Assembly (NCBI GenBank): GCA_002928535.1
Contig: PERG01000016.1
Location: 1-51,245, forward strand
Length of the DNA: 51,245 nucleotides
Source: Methylotenera sp.
GTDB taxonomy: Bacteria > Pseudomonadota > Gammaproteobacteria > Burkholderiales > Methylophilaceae
Direction of reading: 5' to 3'
Part shown: piece by piece, positions 18,045 through 27,963 of the stretch
Numbering within the stretch: the stretch's first letter is position 1
Layout: each line of letters begins with the position of its first letter
The notes under the pieces: generated by a model
Seen by the model: the letters and a program-made list of their open reading frames with translations, nothing else
Told to the model about the DNA's origin: nothing
Database searches by the model: none
Made by a program: the position numbers and the translations under genes

Positions 18045-18071
18045 AATCACTGCAGGCGGCCTGCAATGATT
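18045..18071. promoter_or_regulatory. 27-bp near-perfect palindrome in the chrA upstream region
   Basis: The two arms AATCACTGCAGGC and GCCTGCAATGATT surround a central G at 18058; only one arm pair mismatches (C18050 against A18066). As - strand RNA that pair becomes a U-G wobble, giving a full hairpin. It is 21 bases upstream of the small secreted gene and 92 bases upstream of chrA, so a dimeric regulator site or a 5' UTR hairpin is possible. Confidence 0.5.
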
Positions 18072-18162
18072 AAAAGGCGCGTATTATTTCACATAATCGC
18101 ATCAAAATTTGTAACTTAATTGTGCTTTCCAATAAATTCAAAATCCTAACAAAAATGCATTT

Positions 18163-19536
18163 ATGACTGACTCTCACGACATCCCCAAAACTCAAATTCC
18201 TCCACAACCAAGTTTTATGGAAGCTTTCTGGTATTGGCTCCGATTAGGGTTTATCAGTTTTGGCGGACCTGCAGGCCAGATTGCGATCATGCATCATGAT
18301 TTAGTTGAAAAGAAGCGCTGGATATCAGAAAAGCGCTTTTTACATGCCTTGAACTATTGCATGGTATTGCCGGGCCCGGAAGCGCAGCAACTGGCGACCT
18401 ATATTGGCTGGCTGATGCACCGCACTTGGGGTGGACTTGTTGCTGGTGGTTTATTTGTGTTGCCATCATTGCTTATTCTGATGGGTCTGACCTATGTTTA
18501 CCTTACGTATGGCGAGCAGCCGGCTGTGGTGGGGGTGTTTTATGGCATCAAGCCTGCTGTGGTGGCAATTGTGTTATTTGCAGCCTACCGTATTGGTAGT
18601 CGCGCACTCAAGAATCAATGGCTGTGGCTTATTTCTTTGGCTTCGTTTCTTGCGATTGCAGTATTTAATGTGCCTTTCCCGATGATCGTTATAACAGCAG
18701 TTATCTTGGGTTATTTTGGCGGACATTATTTTCCAACAGTGTTTAGCGCACAAGGCGGGCACAAAGCCAGTGCCGTTTATTACGGACGTGCTTTGATTGA
18801 TGATGATACGCCAACGCCAGCACATGCTAACTTGAGTAAGCGTTATATGCTCAATATTCTGGTAGTGGGTTTGGGCTTATGGTGTTTAGTAATGGGTTTA
18901 TTATTCTTGCGCTATGGCTGGTATGGCACACTCACTCAAATGGGCTGGTTCTTTACTAAAGCCGCATTGCTCACTTTTGGTGGGGCTTATGCGGTACTAC
19001 CTTATGTCTATCAAGGGGCAGTAGATTATTACCAATGGTTAACGCCTACCCAGATGATTGATGGTTTTGCATTGGGAGAGACGACTCCTGGCCCGTTGAT
19101 TATGGTCGTAGCCTTTGTCGGTTTTGTCGGCGGCTGGTCACAACAATTATTCGGCTCGATTCATCCTATTACTGCAGGTGTGGCTGCAGCAAGTATCGTG
19201 ACTTTTTTTACCTTTTTACCGTCTTTCCTGTTTATTTTTATTGGGGCGCCGCTTATTGAAAGTAGCCAAGGTAACTTAAAGCTCACGGCGCCACTTATAG
19301 CGATTACCGCGGCAGTAGTGGGTGTGATATTAAGCCTGGCATTATTTTTTGCGGCGCATGTCTTTAAGCCAGAACTGATCTACATTCATCAGCTCATAGT
19401 AGGAGGAATAGATTTTCTAGCTGTAATGATGGCACTGGTAGGGTTTATCGCACTATTCAGGTATAAATTAAGTGTGATCAAATTGATTTTCGTTTCTGGC
19501 TTCATCGGCTACCTGGCAACACTGGTATTGGGATAG
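18163..19536 (+). CDS. chrA: Chromate transporter ChrA (long, two-domain form)
   Basis: ChrA is an inner-membrane chromate exporter of the CHR superfamily. The 457-residue length with two related halves marks the long-chain form. The N-half has FISFGGPAGQIAIMHHDLV, KRWISEKRF and LPGPEAQQLATYIGW. The C-half repeats the pattern with LLTFGGAYAVLPYV, QMIDGFALGETTPGPL and VAFVGFVGG. About ten to twelve hydrophobic segments are visible. It starts at ATG 18163. No chrB regulator is adjacent, so the palindrome upstream is the only visible control element. Confidence 0.92.
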   Translation: MTDSHDIPKTQIPPQPSFMEAFWYWLRLGFISFGGPAGQIAIMHHDLVEKKRWISEKRFLHALNYCMVLPGPEAQQLATYIGWLMHRTWGGLVAGGLFVLPSLLILMGLTYVYLTYGEQPAVVGVFYGIKPAVVAIVLFAAYRIGSRALKNQWLWLISLASFLAIAVFNVPFPMIVITAVILGYFGGHYFPTVFSAQGGHKASAVYYGRALIDDDTPTPAHANLSKRYMLNILVVGLGLWCLVMGLLFLRYGWYGTLTQMGWFFTKAALLTFGGAYAVLPYVYQGAVDYYQWLTPTQMIDGFALGETTPGPLIMVVAFVGFVGGWSQQLFGSIHPITAGVAAASIVTFFTFLPSFLFIFIGAPLIESSQGNLKLTAPLIAITAAVVGVILSLALFFAAHVFKPELIYIHQLIVGGIDFLAVMMALVGFIALFRYKLSVIKLIFVSGFIGYLATLVLG

Positions 19537-19580
19537 AGGATGAGAGATCGACAATATTTAAAGAATAGAGGCGCGTGTAT

Positions 19581-20135
19581 ATGAAGTTTATGACTAAAAA
19601 ATGGCTGTTAATAAATGCAGCTTCCATATTTCTTTTAGGAGTATCTAACATGGTGATTGCAGCTTGTGCAGAACTCTATAACCACCAGTTTACGACCTTG
19701 CAAGGTGAAAAGTTAAATCTTTGCGATTACCAAGACAAGCCCATATTGGTAGTTAATACCGCCAGTAAATGTGGATTCACGCCACAGTTTGAGGCCTTGG
19801 AGGCGATGTATGCTAAATACAAAAGCGATGGCTTGCTGGTGATTGGTTTTCCGTCCAATGACTTTAAGCAAGAGCCGGGTGATAACAAACAAATTGGCGA
19901 TTTCTGTAAACTGACTTATGCGGTCAAGTTTCCTATGATGAGTAAAAGCTCGGTGACAGGTGTGAATGCCAATTCATTTTATAAACAGCTCACTGCCAAG
20001 ACCGGGCAAGCACCTAAATGGAATTTTTACAAATATGTGATTTTGCCGGGTGGTAAAGAAGTATTTGCTTTCAGCAGTGATGTACAACCCGACTCGAATG
20101 AAATTTTAGCTAAAATTAAACCCAGCTTGAAATAG
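19581..20135 (+). CDS. Exported glutathione peroxidase family protein
   Basis: This is a thiol peroxidase that reduces hydrogen or lipid peroxides. The catalytic Cys is in NTASKCGFTP (C64 from this start), followed by GFPSNDFKQEPG with the Gln of the active site and KWNFYKY with the Trp. Unlike cytosolic BtuE-like proteins it has an N-terminal signal ending VIAAC, which could be a lipobox, so it is probably periplasmic and perhaps lipid-anchored. ATG 19581 is chosen because GAGGCG lies upstream; GTG 19575 is an alternative. A terminator follows. Confidence 0.88.
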   Translation: MKFMTKKWLLINAASIFLLGVSNMVIAACAELYNHQFTTLQGEKLNLCDYQDKPILVVNTASKCGFTPQFEALEAMYAKYKSDGLLVIGFPSNDFKQEPGDNKQIGDFCKLTYAVKFPMMSKSSVTGVNANSFYKQLTAKTGQAPKWNFYKYVILPGGKEVFAFSSDVQPDSNEILAKIKPSLK

Positions 20136-20156
20136 GGTAATAGTTAACTAATAAAA

Positions 20157-20183
20157 AAGGCGCTGTGAGCGCCTTGTGTTTTA
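20157..20183 (+). terminator. Terminator after glutathione peroxidase
   Basis: AAGGCGC and GCGCCTT pair around TGTGA (20157-20175), followed by a broken T-run (GTGTTTTA). The A-rich left side means it could also act on the opposite strand, where ppsR ends at 20201. Confidence 0.65.
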
Positions 20184-20200
20184 TGACTAGTGAGAAACCT

Positions 20201-21016
20201 TCATTGGGGTTTTTTCGGCTGGCGAATCTTTTGCAAAATAATGGCAGAGAGTTCCTCAATTGACCGACTTGTGGAATCAGCCCAGGTAATGCCGCTTTTA
20301 CGCATCAAGTCTTCAGCCGTGGCAATTTCGCTGCGGCAGTTTTCCAAAGACGCATAAAAGCTGTCAGGACGTCGTTCGCTACGTACTGAATGCAAACGTT
20401 CGGCCTTAATCGTTAAACCAAAGATCTTGTCCAAGTGCTGATGTAAAACTTGGGGGAGGGAACCGCGTTCGAAGTCCTCTGGGATTAAAGGGTAGTTAGC
20501 CGCTTTAATGCCGAATTGCATGGCTAGATAAATGCTGGTTGGGGTTTTGCCGCAACGGGATACCCCAATTAGGATTACCTGCGCTTCATCTAAGCCTGAA
20601 TTCGTCATGCCGTCATCATGGCCCAAGGTGAAATTGATGGCCTCCATACGCTCATGGTAATTACTACCCATCACACTGTGCGCAATCCCTGCGCCAGTCA
20701 ATGGTTTTTGGTCTAACTCTTCACCAAGCGGGTCGATAAATGTACTAAACAGATCTATGAAATAAGCATTAGATTGTTTAAGCGAATTCCTTAGCTCTAA
20801 ATTACCAAGCGACATAATGACGACCGGGCGGCCGCCGTCTTCCTCAGTCGCATGGACGATGGCATCTTGTGCAAGCCGGATTTTTTCCATGGTGTCGGTA
20901 AAAGGCAGGCGGACTTGCTTGAAGATCGTTCTTGGGAAATGCTCTAATAGCTTACCCAAGGCACCCGCCGTGATACCCGTGCCGTCTGAAACAAATAGTA
21001 CGGTACGATGGATCAT
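20201..21016 (-). CDS. ppsR: PEP synthase regulatory kinase/phosphorylase PpsR
   Basis: PpsR (DUF299) inactivates PEP synthase by ADP-dependent phosphorylation of a Thr next to the catalytic His, and reverses it with phosphate. The P-loop GVSRCGKT (151-158) and N-terminal FVSDGTGITA are diagnostic; 271 residues is typical. Its ATG overlaps the ppsA stop by one base (TAATG), so the pair is translationally coupled. The partner ppsA carries the target Thr (T419) next to H421, which supports the assignment. Confidence 0.95.
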   Translation of the reverse strand: MIHRTVLFVSDGTGITAGALGKLLEHFPRTIFKQVRLPFTDTMEKIRLAQDAIVHATEEDGGRPVVIMSLGNLELRNSLKQSNAYFIDLFSTFIDPLGEELDQKPLTGAGIAHSVMGSNYHERMEAINFTLGHDDGMTNSGLDEAQVILIGVSRCGKTPTSIYLAMQFGIKAANYPLIPEDFERGSLPQVLHQHLDKIFGLTIKAERLHSVRSERRPDSFYASLENCRSEIATAEDLMRKSGITWADSTSRSIEELSAIILQKIRQPKKPQ

Positions 21017-23388
21017 TATGCTTTAGTCAATCGTTGCCAAGTCGCGACTACAGTATCCGGGTTAAGGGAGACGGATTGAATGCCCTCAGCGACCAGCCAT
21101 TCTGCAAAGTCAGGATGATCAGAAGGGCCTTGTCCACAAATGCCGACATATTTTCCTAAACGGTTGGCAGTGCTGATGGCCATCTTCAATAATACTTTAA
21201 CGGCATCGTTACGTTCGTCAAAGCCATCCGCCAGAATGCCAGAGTCACGATCCATGCCTAAGGTGAGTTGTGTCAGGTCATTAGAACCGATAGAGAAGCC
21301 GTCAAAATACTCTAGGAATTGCTCTGCCAGCAAAGCGTTAGAAGGAATCTCGCACATCATGATGACACGCAGACCATTCTCGCCGCGTTTGAGGCCATTC
21401 TCTTCCATGATGCTGATCACGGATTTGGCTTCATCTAAAGTACGCACAAATGGAATCATCAACTCTACGTTAGTTAAGCCCATTTCGTCGCGGACTTTTT
21501 TCATGGCGACACATTCCATCGCGAAGCACTCTTTAAAGTCTTCAGCCATGTAACGCGCTGCGCCACGGAAACCGATCATTGGATTTTCTTCATCCGGCTC
21601 ATAGATATCACCGCCAACCAGTTTTTTGTACTCGTTGGATTTGAAGTCAGAAGTACGCACAATGACTGGTTTTGGATAAAAAGCTGCGCCGATGGTAGCT
21701 ACGCCTTCTGCGATTTTATCGATATAGAATTGTTTAGGGGAGGCATAACCGCGCGCGCGATTTTTGATGACGTTCTGAATGGACGCAGGCATTGCGCTCA
21801 TATTCAAAATGGCTTTCGGGTGAATGCCGACCATGTTGTTGATGACGAACTCTAAACGCGCCAGACCGACACCATCATTTGGCGTTTGAGCAAAGCCAAA
21901 TGCCATGTCTGGGTTACCGACGTTCATCATGATTTTGCATGGTGGTTTGGTAAGTACTGCAGCTGCTTGAGTGCTGACATCATATTCAAGTGCACCGTGG
22001 TAAACAAAACCTGTTTCGCCTTCGGCACAAGACACGGTGACAATTTCGCCTTCACGAAGAATGTCGGTGGCATTTACAGAACCGACAATCGCCGGGATGC
22101 CTAGCTCACGGGCAATAATCGCTGCATGGCAGGTACGGCCACCGCGATTGGTCACTAATGCGCTGGCGCGCTTCATGACGGGCTCCCAGTTCGGGTCTGT
22201 CATGTCGGCCACCAATACATCACCTGGCAATACTTCATGCATGTTGGCGGGATCCAGCACGATGCGGACTGGGCCTGTACCTACTTTTTGCGTTACAGCG
22301 CGACCTGCGACCAATGGTTTTACGTTATGTTTATGCAGTTTAAAAGTTTCTGTTACATTCGTCGCAGACTCCTGCGATTTAACGGTTTCTGGACGTGCCT
22401 GCAAGATATAGAGCTTGTTATCAACGCCATTTTTGCCCCACTCAATATCCATTGGACAGCCATAGTGGCTTTCAATCGTCATGGCGTATGTGGCGAGTTC
22501 TAAAATATCTTCATTGGAAAGTGAATAGCGATCACTATCTGCAGCATCTACAGGAACCGTATGCGTACTTTTACCTGCCTGGGTGGCATCAGAAAACACC
22601 ATTTTGATCAATTTAGAACCCATGGTACGGCGTACGATCGCTGGTTTACCAAGTGCTAATAGTGGTTTGTGTACATAGAACTCATCCGGGTTGACGGCAC
22701 CTTGTACTACAGTTTCACCTAAACCGTAGGAAGAAGTAATAAACACGACGTCTTTGAAGCCGGATTCAGTATCAATGGTGAACATCACGCCAGCACAGCC
22801 GATATCGCTACGCACCATTTGTTGCACGCCTGCAGACAAGGCTACGTCAGCATGCACAAAGCCTTTATGCACACGATAAGAAATGGCACGGTCATTGTAC
22901 AAAGACGCAAATACTTCCTTGATTGCATGCAGAATATTGTCCAACCCTTGAATGTTCAGGAAAGATTCTTGTTGGCCAGCGAAGGACGCGTCAGGTAAGT
23001 CTTCTGCAGTTGCAGAGGAACGCACCGCAAAGGTTGCGCCGTTACCGGATTTTGCTGTGAGGATTGCGTAGTTTTCCGCGATTGCCTTATTGAGTGCTTC
23101 TGGAAAAGGCGCTTCCATGATCCATTCACGTACTTTTTTACCACAGGCAGCCAGTGCCTGCGTGTCATCGACATTTAATGCATCTAACTCAGCGTTGATT
23201 TTTTCATCCAGGCCATTTTGGGCTAAAAACTCACGATATGCATCTGCAGTAGTGGCAAAACCGGTAGGAACGCGTACGCCTTTTGCAGATAATTGGGAAA
23301 TCATCTCGCCTAAAGAGGCATTTTTACCGCCGACAGAAGGTACATCTACATTTCTTAGATTTTCAAATGGAATAACGTGGGTTGACAT
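21016..23388 (-). CDS. ppsA: Phosphoenolpyruvate synthase
   Basis: PpsA makes phosphoenolpyruvate from pyruvate, ATP and water, which a methylotroph needs for gluconeogenesis. Domains are in order: ATP-binding N-domain ([31 protein letters not shown]), the swivelling phospho-His domain with [13 protein letters not shown] (catalytic H421), and a C-terminal PEP/pyruvate barrel ending [20 protein letters not shown] 23388 is chosen over 23409 because AAGGAA sits upstream and the family N-terminus fits, giving 790 residues. T419 is the expected PpsR target. It is transcribed away from the C1 cluster. Confidence 0.97.
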   Translation of the reverse strand: MSTHVIPFENLRNVDVPSVGGKNASLGEMISQLSAKGVRVPTGFATTADAYREFLAQNGLDEKINAELDALNVDDTQALAACGKKVREWIMEAPFPEALNKAIAENYAILTAKSGNGATFAVRSSATAEDLPDASFAGQQESFLNIQGLDNILHAIKEVFASLYNDRAISYRVHKGFVHADVALSAGVQQMVRSDIGCAGVMFTIDTESGFKDVVFITSSYGLGETVVQGAVNPDEFYVHKPLLALGKPAIVRRTMGSKLIKMVFSDATQAGKSTHTVPVDAADSDRYSLSNEDILELATYAMTIESHYGCPMDIEWGKNGVDNKLYILQARPETVKSQESATNVTETFKLHKHNVKPLVAGRAVTQKVGTGPVRIVLDPANMHEVLPGDVLVADMTDPNWEPVMKRASALVTNRGGRTCHAAIIARELGIPAIVGSVNATDILREGEIVTVSCAEGETGFVYHGALEYDVSTQAAAVLTKPPCKIMMNVGNPDMAFGFAQTPNDGVGLARLEFVINNMVGIHPKAILNMSAMPASIQNVIKNRARGYASPKQFYIDKIAEGVATIGAAFYPKPVIVRTSDFKSNEYKKLVGGDIYEPDEENPMIGFRGAARYMAEDFKECFAMECVAMKKVRDEMGLTNVELMIPFVRTLDEAKSVISIMEENGLKRGENGLRVIMMCEIPSNALLAEQFLEYFDGFSIGSNDLTQLTLGMDRDSGILADGFDERNDAVKVLLKMAISTANRLGKYVGICGQGPSDHPDFAEWLVAEGIQSVSLNPDTVVATWQRLTKA

Positions 23389-23734
23389 AGTGTTCCTTGA
23401 TTTCAACAAGTGATTAAATTACTAAATTCTGTTAATTTTGGTTAGCGGTTTTCAAACCGGCGTTTTGGCACTCAGCAACTAACTCAATTTTTGACATAAA
23501 TAGAATGAGTTTTCAGGGCAGGATGATCAAAATTACATTTCTATTCTTAATTAGGATCTATTTTGCCTAAATATAGTGGGGCTGTCACCTGAAAGTCTTT
23601 CCTTTGTATAAAAATTGAGCAAATATCGCGATAGTTTTACGGCTTACATTTAAAAGTCATTGCTTTTAAAAAGTCATGACCCTAAGCTAAAATGAACTAA
23701 CCTTTCTTTAAAAGAGTACATTTAAATCAACCGC
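23389..23734. other. Divergent intergenic region between ppsA and the C1 cluster
   Basis: This 346-base AT-rich gap holds no gene. It must contain the promoters of ppsA (-) and of the H4MPT arm (+), but no sigma-70 pair with good spacing stands out. A 12-base direct repeat TTTAAAAGTCAT occurs near 23649 and, with one extra A, near 23665, a possible binding site about 70 bases before the first C1 gene. Confidence 0.4.
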
Positions 23735-24757
23735 ATGACCCAGCCTATCTTAATTGAGCAATACTTATCCGAATTCACCAAAGTTTCCGTAAAAAGTGCC
23801 GGGCGCTTACATATGGGTTTTTTTGATCTCCATGGCGGGCTTGGGCGCAAGTTTGGCAGCATAGGGTTGGCATTGGACGCCCCAGTGCTGCAATTAAGTG
23901 CATCAGCGAGTGAACAGACTAAGGTTCAAGGCGCAAGTTCAGGGCGCGCTGAAAAAATATTATCATTACTCACCGCGCAACTGGCGTTGCCGAAAGGGGC
24001 GTATGCTCCAGGGATTAGCCTGACTATAGAACAGCATATCCCGGAGCATGCCGGATTAGGTTCTGGTACTCAGTTAGCATTAGCGATTGGCACAGCGGTA
24101 AATTATCTATATGGATTGAATCTGAATACGGCAGAGATTGCGCAACTATTGAATCGGGGGAATCGTTCCGGCGTCGGTATCGGTGCTTTTGATAAAGGCG
24201 GCTTGCTGATAGATGGTGGGCGGGCAATTAGCCCAAGCCAAGCATCTGGGCATAGGATGCCACCTTTGTTAGCGCGTTATGATTTTCCAGCACATTGGCG
24301 CATTCTACTTATTCTGGACTCAACCCAGCCAGGCATTCATGGAGAGGAAGAAATTGCCGCATTCAAGCAGCTGCCTATTTTTTCAGAAAAGCTGGCAGCC
24401 CATTTATGCCGACACGTACTGATGCAAGCGATGCCGGCATTGGTAGAGCAGGATTTAACCATGTTTGGTCAGAGTATTCAGGAATTACAAGCCCATGTAG
24501 GTGACTATTTTGCCCCAGCGCAAGGAGGGCGATATGCAAGTTCGCGCGTAGGAAAAGTGCTGGAATATTTAGGCAATGCGGGCGTTGCTTGTTTTGGACA
24601 AAGCTCATGGGGTCCCACAGGATTTGCGGTATTTGAAAATGGGCAAGAAGCTGAAAAATACTCGCTTACCCTACAAGTACAATTTCCTGATCCGGTATTG
24701 AGCTGGCAAATATGTGGCGCTAGGAATTGTGGGGCGGATATTATTAAAAGTAAGTAA
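23735..24757 (+). CDS. Beta-ribofuranosylaminobenzene 5'-phosphate synthase
   Basis: This GHMP-kinase-fold enzyme condenses p-aminobenzoate (or a related benzoate) with PRPP, releasing CO2 and PPi, as the first committed step of H4MPT synthesis. The GHMP motif is PEHAGLGSGTQ (103-113), and SAGRLHMGFFDLHG at 21-34 is characteristic of the bacterial/archaeal beta-RFAP synthases (orf4 of methylotrophs). Length is 340 residues. It opens the H4MPT arm, 53 bases before mtdB. pabB, which supplies p-aminobenzoate, lies later in the same cluster. Confidence 0.92.
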   Translation: MTQPILIEQYLSEFTKVSVKSAGRLHMGFFDLHGGLGRKFGSIGLALDAPVLQLSASASEQTKVQGASSGRAEKILSLLTAQLALPKGAYAPGISLTIEQHIPEHAGLGSGTQLALAIGTAVNYLYGLNLNTAEIAQLLNRGNRSGVGIGAFDKGGLLIDGGRAISPSQASGHRMPPLLARYDFPAHWRILLILDSTQPGIHGEEEIAAFKQLPIFSEKLAAHLCRHVLMQAMPALVEQDLTMFGQSIQELQAHVGDYFAPAQGGRYASSRVGKVLEYLGNAGVACFGQSSWGPTGFAVFENGQEAEKYSLTLQVQFPDPVLSWQICGARNCGADIIKSK

Positions 24758-24810
24758 GCTATTACAGCTGAACCGAGTCAACTAATTAACCATTTGATAT
24801 TGAAAAGATT

Positions 24811-25704
24811 ATGGAAAAAGTAAGCATCTTACATTTGATCACAGCAGCCAAAAACGCCAGCCCCTTTGACGTTAACATGGCCTACGATGCCGGTTTTGAT
24901 AAGGTGGTGCCATATACCAGCGTTACCTTGGATGAGGTGCTGGGGTTGACCCAGGATGCAATTTTCTCCCGTAGTCCTTCTGGCGTAAAACGTGAAGGGC
25001 TTTTTATTGGTGGACGTGATATTGATTTAGCTATGCAGATGTTACATGCAGCTCAAAAAGGCATGTTTGGCCCATTCACTTGCTCTATTTTTGCAGATCC
25101 TTCTGGCGCCTTTACCACCGCTGCTGCGATGATTGCCAAGATGGAGTTACATCTTGAAAAACATTTCAGTGAAAACCTGGCAGGAAAAACCATCAGCGTG
25201 TTCGGGGCTACCGGGCCAGTAGGTAGTTGTGCCGCCATTATTGCGGCTATGCAAGGGGCTAAAGTACAGCTTGTGGCACATCGTTCATTAACCGATGTCA
25301 CTCATAAAGCCAGTGCTTGGAATACACAATACCAAGTAGATATGCAAGTTGTAGATGGCACCACCGAAGATGCTAAAGCCGCATTGTTAGCAGCAAGCGA
25401 AATTGTACTTTGTGCAGCAGCTGCGGGCGTGCAGGTCATTAATAAAGGCCATCTTGCCGATGCAAAGCAACTTAAGATTTTAGCGGATGTAAATGCAGTA
25501 GCGCCGCTGGGTATTGAGGGCGTAGCAGTTGAGAATGATGGAATTAAGATTGCCCATTCAGACGCTTTTGGGATAGGCGCATTAGCCATTGGCCAACTGA
25601 AGTACCAGACCCAGCACCAGCTGCTCAAGCAGATGCTGGCAGAAGAAAAGCCCCAAGTGTTAGAGTTTGTAGCTGCATTCAATTTGGCGCGTGCGTTGCG
25701 CTAG
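24811..25704 (+). CDS. mtdB: Methylene-H4MPT dehydrogenase MtdB
   Basis: MtdB oxidises methylene-H4MPT to methenyl-H4MPT with NAD(P)+ in formaldehyde oxidation. This 297-residue protein has the family N-terminus KVSILHLITAAKNASPFDVN, SGVKREGLFIGGRD, and a Rossmann motif FGATGPVG (131-138). ATG 24811 follows a weak AAAAG. It lies between beta-RFAP synthase and an ATP-grasp gene that starts 3 bases after its stop. Mch, the next enzyme of the pathway, is encoded at 26959. NAD versus NADP preference cannot be read here. Confidence 0.95.
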   Translation: MEKVSILHLITAAKNASPFDVNMAYDAGFDKVVPYTSVTLDEVLGLTQDAIFSRSPSGVKREGLFIGGRDIDLAMQMLHAAQKGMFGPFTCSIFADPSGAFTTAAAMIAKMELHLEKHFSENLAGKTISVFGATGPVGSCAAIIAAMQGAKVQLVAHRSLTDVTHKASAWNTQYQVDMQVVDGTTEDAKAALLAASEIVLCAAAAGVQVINKGHLADAKQLKILADVNAVAPLGIEGVAVENDGIKIAHSDAFGIGALAIGQLKYQTQHQLLKQMLAEEKPQVLEFVAAFNLARALR

Positions 25705-25707
25705 GAT

Positions 25708-26892
25708 TTGAAGCCTGATTCTCATAAGGCGCTGCTAGTCATCGCGCTAACATCAAGGCCGTATGTAGCCGCGGCAAAACAGGCCGGTTTTCGTGTTGTG
25801 GCAATCGATGCTTTCGCTGATAAGCAAACCAATGATTTAGCGGAGCGCGTCATCATTGTAGATTTTGATGAACGGGGTTTTGATGCGGCCATGATGATGG
25901 CTGTTATTAATGGCTTGGATGCAACAGACTATTATGGCGTAGTTTATGGCAGTGGTTTTGAAGCGCAACCTGAATTATTGCAAGACATCGCCAATAGAAT
26001 TCCGCTCTTTGGTAATGATCCTACAAAGATCGCTGCTGTAAAATCGCCCGACAATTTTTTTGCTGCTTTAACTAAACTCAAGATACTTCATCCACCTCTG
26101 ATAAATGCGCGCGGCACTGATAACCGCGTCGATGGTTATCTTCATAAAAAATATATCAGAAAATTGGTTGGCGGCAGTGGAGGTATTCATATTCAGCCTA
26201 TAAACGGATATCCACCTTCAGCGGATTATTATGACCAGCAATACTTAGAGGGTAAGCCTGTATCACTATTGTTCCTAGCAGAGGAAGGCTCTGTAGAAGT
26301 AGTGGGCTTTAATGAGCAGTGGCATAATCCAACTGCATTCCAGCCATTCCGTTATGGCGGCGCAGTTAGTAATATCCCGCTAGCAGCAGATATCAAGGCG
26401 CAATTCGTCCAAGCCGCACAAAAATTAACACAAGTGTTCAAGCTGAAAGGCCTAAACAGTTTGGATGCCATTGTGCAAAATGATGTCGTTTATGTACTCG
26501 AAATCAATCCTCGCTTGAGTGCTACCTTTGACTTATACCCTGGGAAAGCGGTGAATATTTTGCGCCATATTCAAGCTTGCCTATCCGAGATGATTCAATC
26601 TGGGATGACCCTATCTAGGATGATAGATAGTTATCAAGCTACATTAGCTGCAATAAGTGTTAATGATGCTCATGCGCACGCTATTGTTTATACACCTGAT
26701 GCCTTAGCAATTTCTGCAGATTTTGATTGGCCGGAATGGGCTACGGATACCCCTTTAAATATGACTTATATAGAAGCTCAGCGGCCGGTTTGTACTGTGT
26801 TGGCTACAGGTGAAAATAGTGAGGCGGCCAAACAGTTAGCGCAAAGTCGGGTTAAAATATTACTCAAATCACTTACCGAAAATAATAAGTAA
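25708..26892 (+). CDS. ATP-grasp protein of the H4MPT cluster (orf17-like)
   Basis: This 394-residue protein is a carboxylate-amine ligase by fold. It has an N-terminal nucleotide-like domain (ALLVIALTSRPYVAAAKQAGF), an ATP-grasp core with KYIRKLVGGSGGIHI (about 148-162) and a metal-binding strand DVVYVLEINPRLSATFDL (about 264-281). It belongs to the conserved uncharacterised set next to mtdB and mch in methylotrophs. I would compare it to orf17, but that equivalence is from memory. The TTG start is forced by an in-frame TAG 6 bases upstream. It could add an amino acid to an H4MPT or methylofuran side chain; the substrate is unknown. Confidence 0.75.
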   Translation: MKPDSHKALLVIALTSRPYVAAAKQAGFRVVAIDAFADKQTNDLAERVIIVDFDERGFDAAMMMAVINGLDATDYYGVVYGSGFEAQPELLQDIANRIPLFGNDPTKIAAVKSPDNFFAALTKLKILHPPLINARGTDNRVDGYLHKKYIRKLVGGSGGIHIQPINGYPPSADYYDQQYLEGKPVSLLFLAEEGSVEVVGFNEQWHNPTAFQPFRYGGAVSNIPLAADIKAQFVQAAQKLTQVFKLKGLNSLDAIVQNDVVYVLEINPRLSATFDLYPGKAVNILRHIQACLSEMIQSGMTLSRMIDSYQATLAAISVNDAHAHAIVYTPDALAISADFDWPEWATDTPLNMTYIEAQRPVCTVLATGENSEAAKQLAQSRVKILLKSLTENNK

Positions 26893-26958
26893 GTCTCAAT
26901 AACTAAATAATCCATTCATAAATTATGAGTAGACTAATCCCGGGTAACGAGGAATAAC

Positions 26959-27909
26959 GTGTCCAAACAGCACTTGAGTGTTAATCAGCTTTCACAGCCA
27001 TTAGTCGCACAATTATTACAGCAGGCAGACCCTTTAGGGCTAGATGTTTCGCTGCACCAAACAGGCTGTACCATTGTGGATGCGGCCGCCGGCAACCGCG
27101 AAGCGGGGCGTTTGATTGCTGAGATTTGCATGGGAGGCTTGGGCAAGGTGCATGTGGCAGATAGTCCGCGCTTCAGCCAATGGCCTGGTACGATCTCAGT
27201 ATCATCTGATCAACCAGTACTGGCCTGCTTGGCCAGCCAGTATGCAGGTTGGGCTTTAAGTCATGAAGCTTTCTTTTCTTTAGGCTCTGGGCCGGCGCGG
27301 GCTTTAGCCAATCGGGAAGATTTGTTCCAAGAATTAGATTATCAAGATCAATCTGATCACACATGTATCGTACTGGAAACGGACAAAACACCGCCGATAG
27401 AGGTGGTGCAAAAAATCATTCGTGATACCAAGGTGCAAGCGGAGCATTTGACGATTATCCTTACACCTACTACCAGCATTGCAGGTGCCACACAGATTGT
27501 TGGCCGGGTGCTTGAAGTGGCGTTGCATAAAGCCCATACCCTGCATTTTCCCTTAAACGATATCGTGAGCGGCAGCGGCGTAGCCGTATTGCCGCCATCC
27601 GGAAGTGATTTTTTGACGGCGATGGGACGTACCAACGATGCCATCCTGTTTGGCGGTACGGTTAATTTGCAGGTGCGTGGCAGTGATGCTGCGGCTGCAA
27701 AGCTAGCTAAAGAGTTGCCTAGTCTTGCGTCTAAAGATTACGGTAAGCCGTTTGCGCAAATATTCAAATCCTACAATATGGATTTTTACCAGATTGATCC
27801 GATGTTGTTTAGTCCTGCCCAAGTGACCATTACTAACCTGGATTCCGGCGAGGTATTTGAAGGCGGGCGACTCAATGCAGAATTGATCGCACTTTCTTTT
27901 GCGGATTAG
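26959..27909 (+). CDS. mch: Methenyl-H4MPT cyclohydrolase
   Basis: Mch hydrolyses methenyl-H4MPT to formyl-H4MPT, the step after MtdB. This 316-residue protein has family segments: GCTIVDAAAGNREAG near 35, SHEAFFSLGSGPARAL (about 97-112), and a C-terminal VSGSGVAVLPPSG stretch followed by AMGRTNDAILFGG. The start is GTG with GAGGAA upstream. It sits between two ATP-grasp genes. The formyl group would next be transferred to methylofuran by the Fhc complex, which is not in the window. Confidence 0.95.
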   Translation: MSKQHLSVNQLSQPLVAQLLQQADPLGLDVSLHQTGCTIVDAAAGNREAGRLIAEICMGGLGKVHVADSPRFSQWPGTISVSSDQPVLACLASQYAGWALSHEAFFSLGSGPARALANREDLFQELDYQDQSDHTCIVLETDKTPPIEVVQKIIRDTKVQAEHLTIILTPTTSIAGATQIVGRVLEVALHKAHTLHFPLNDIVSGSGVAVLPPSGSDFLTAMGRTNDAILFGGTVNLQVRGSDAAAAKLAKELPSLASKDYGKPFAQIFKSYNMDFYQIDPMLFSPAQVTITNLDSGEVFEGGRLNAELIALSFAD

Positions 27910-27963
27910 TCTTTTACAGACTAAGTAAACGCAGATTACTTCCTTAGATTACCATTTCTCAAA

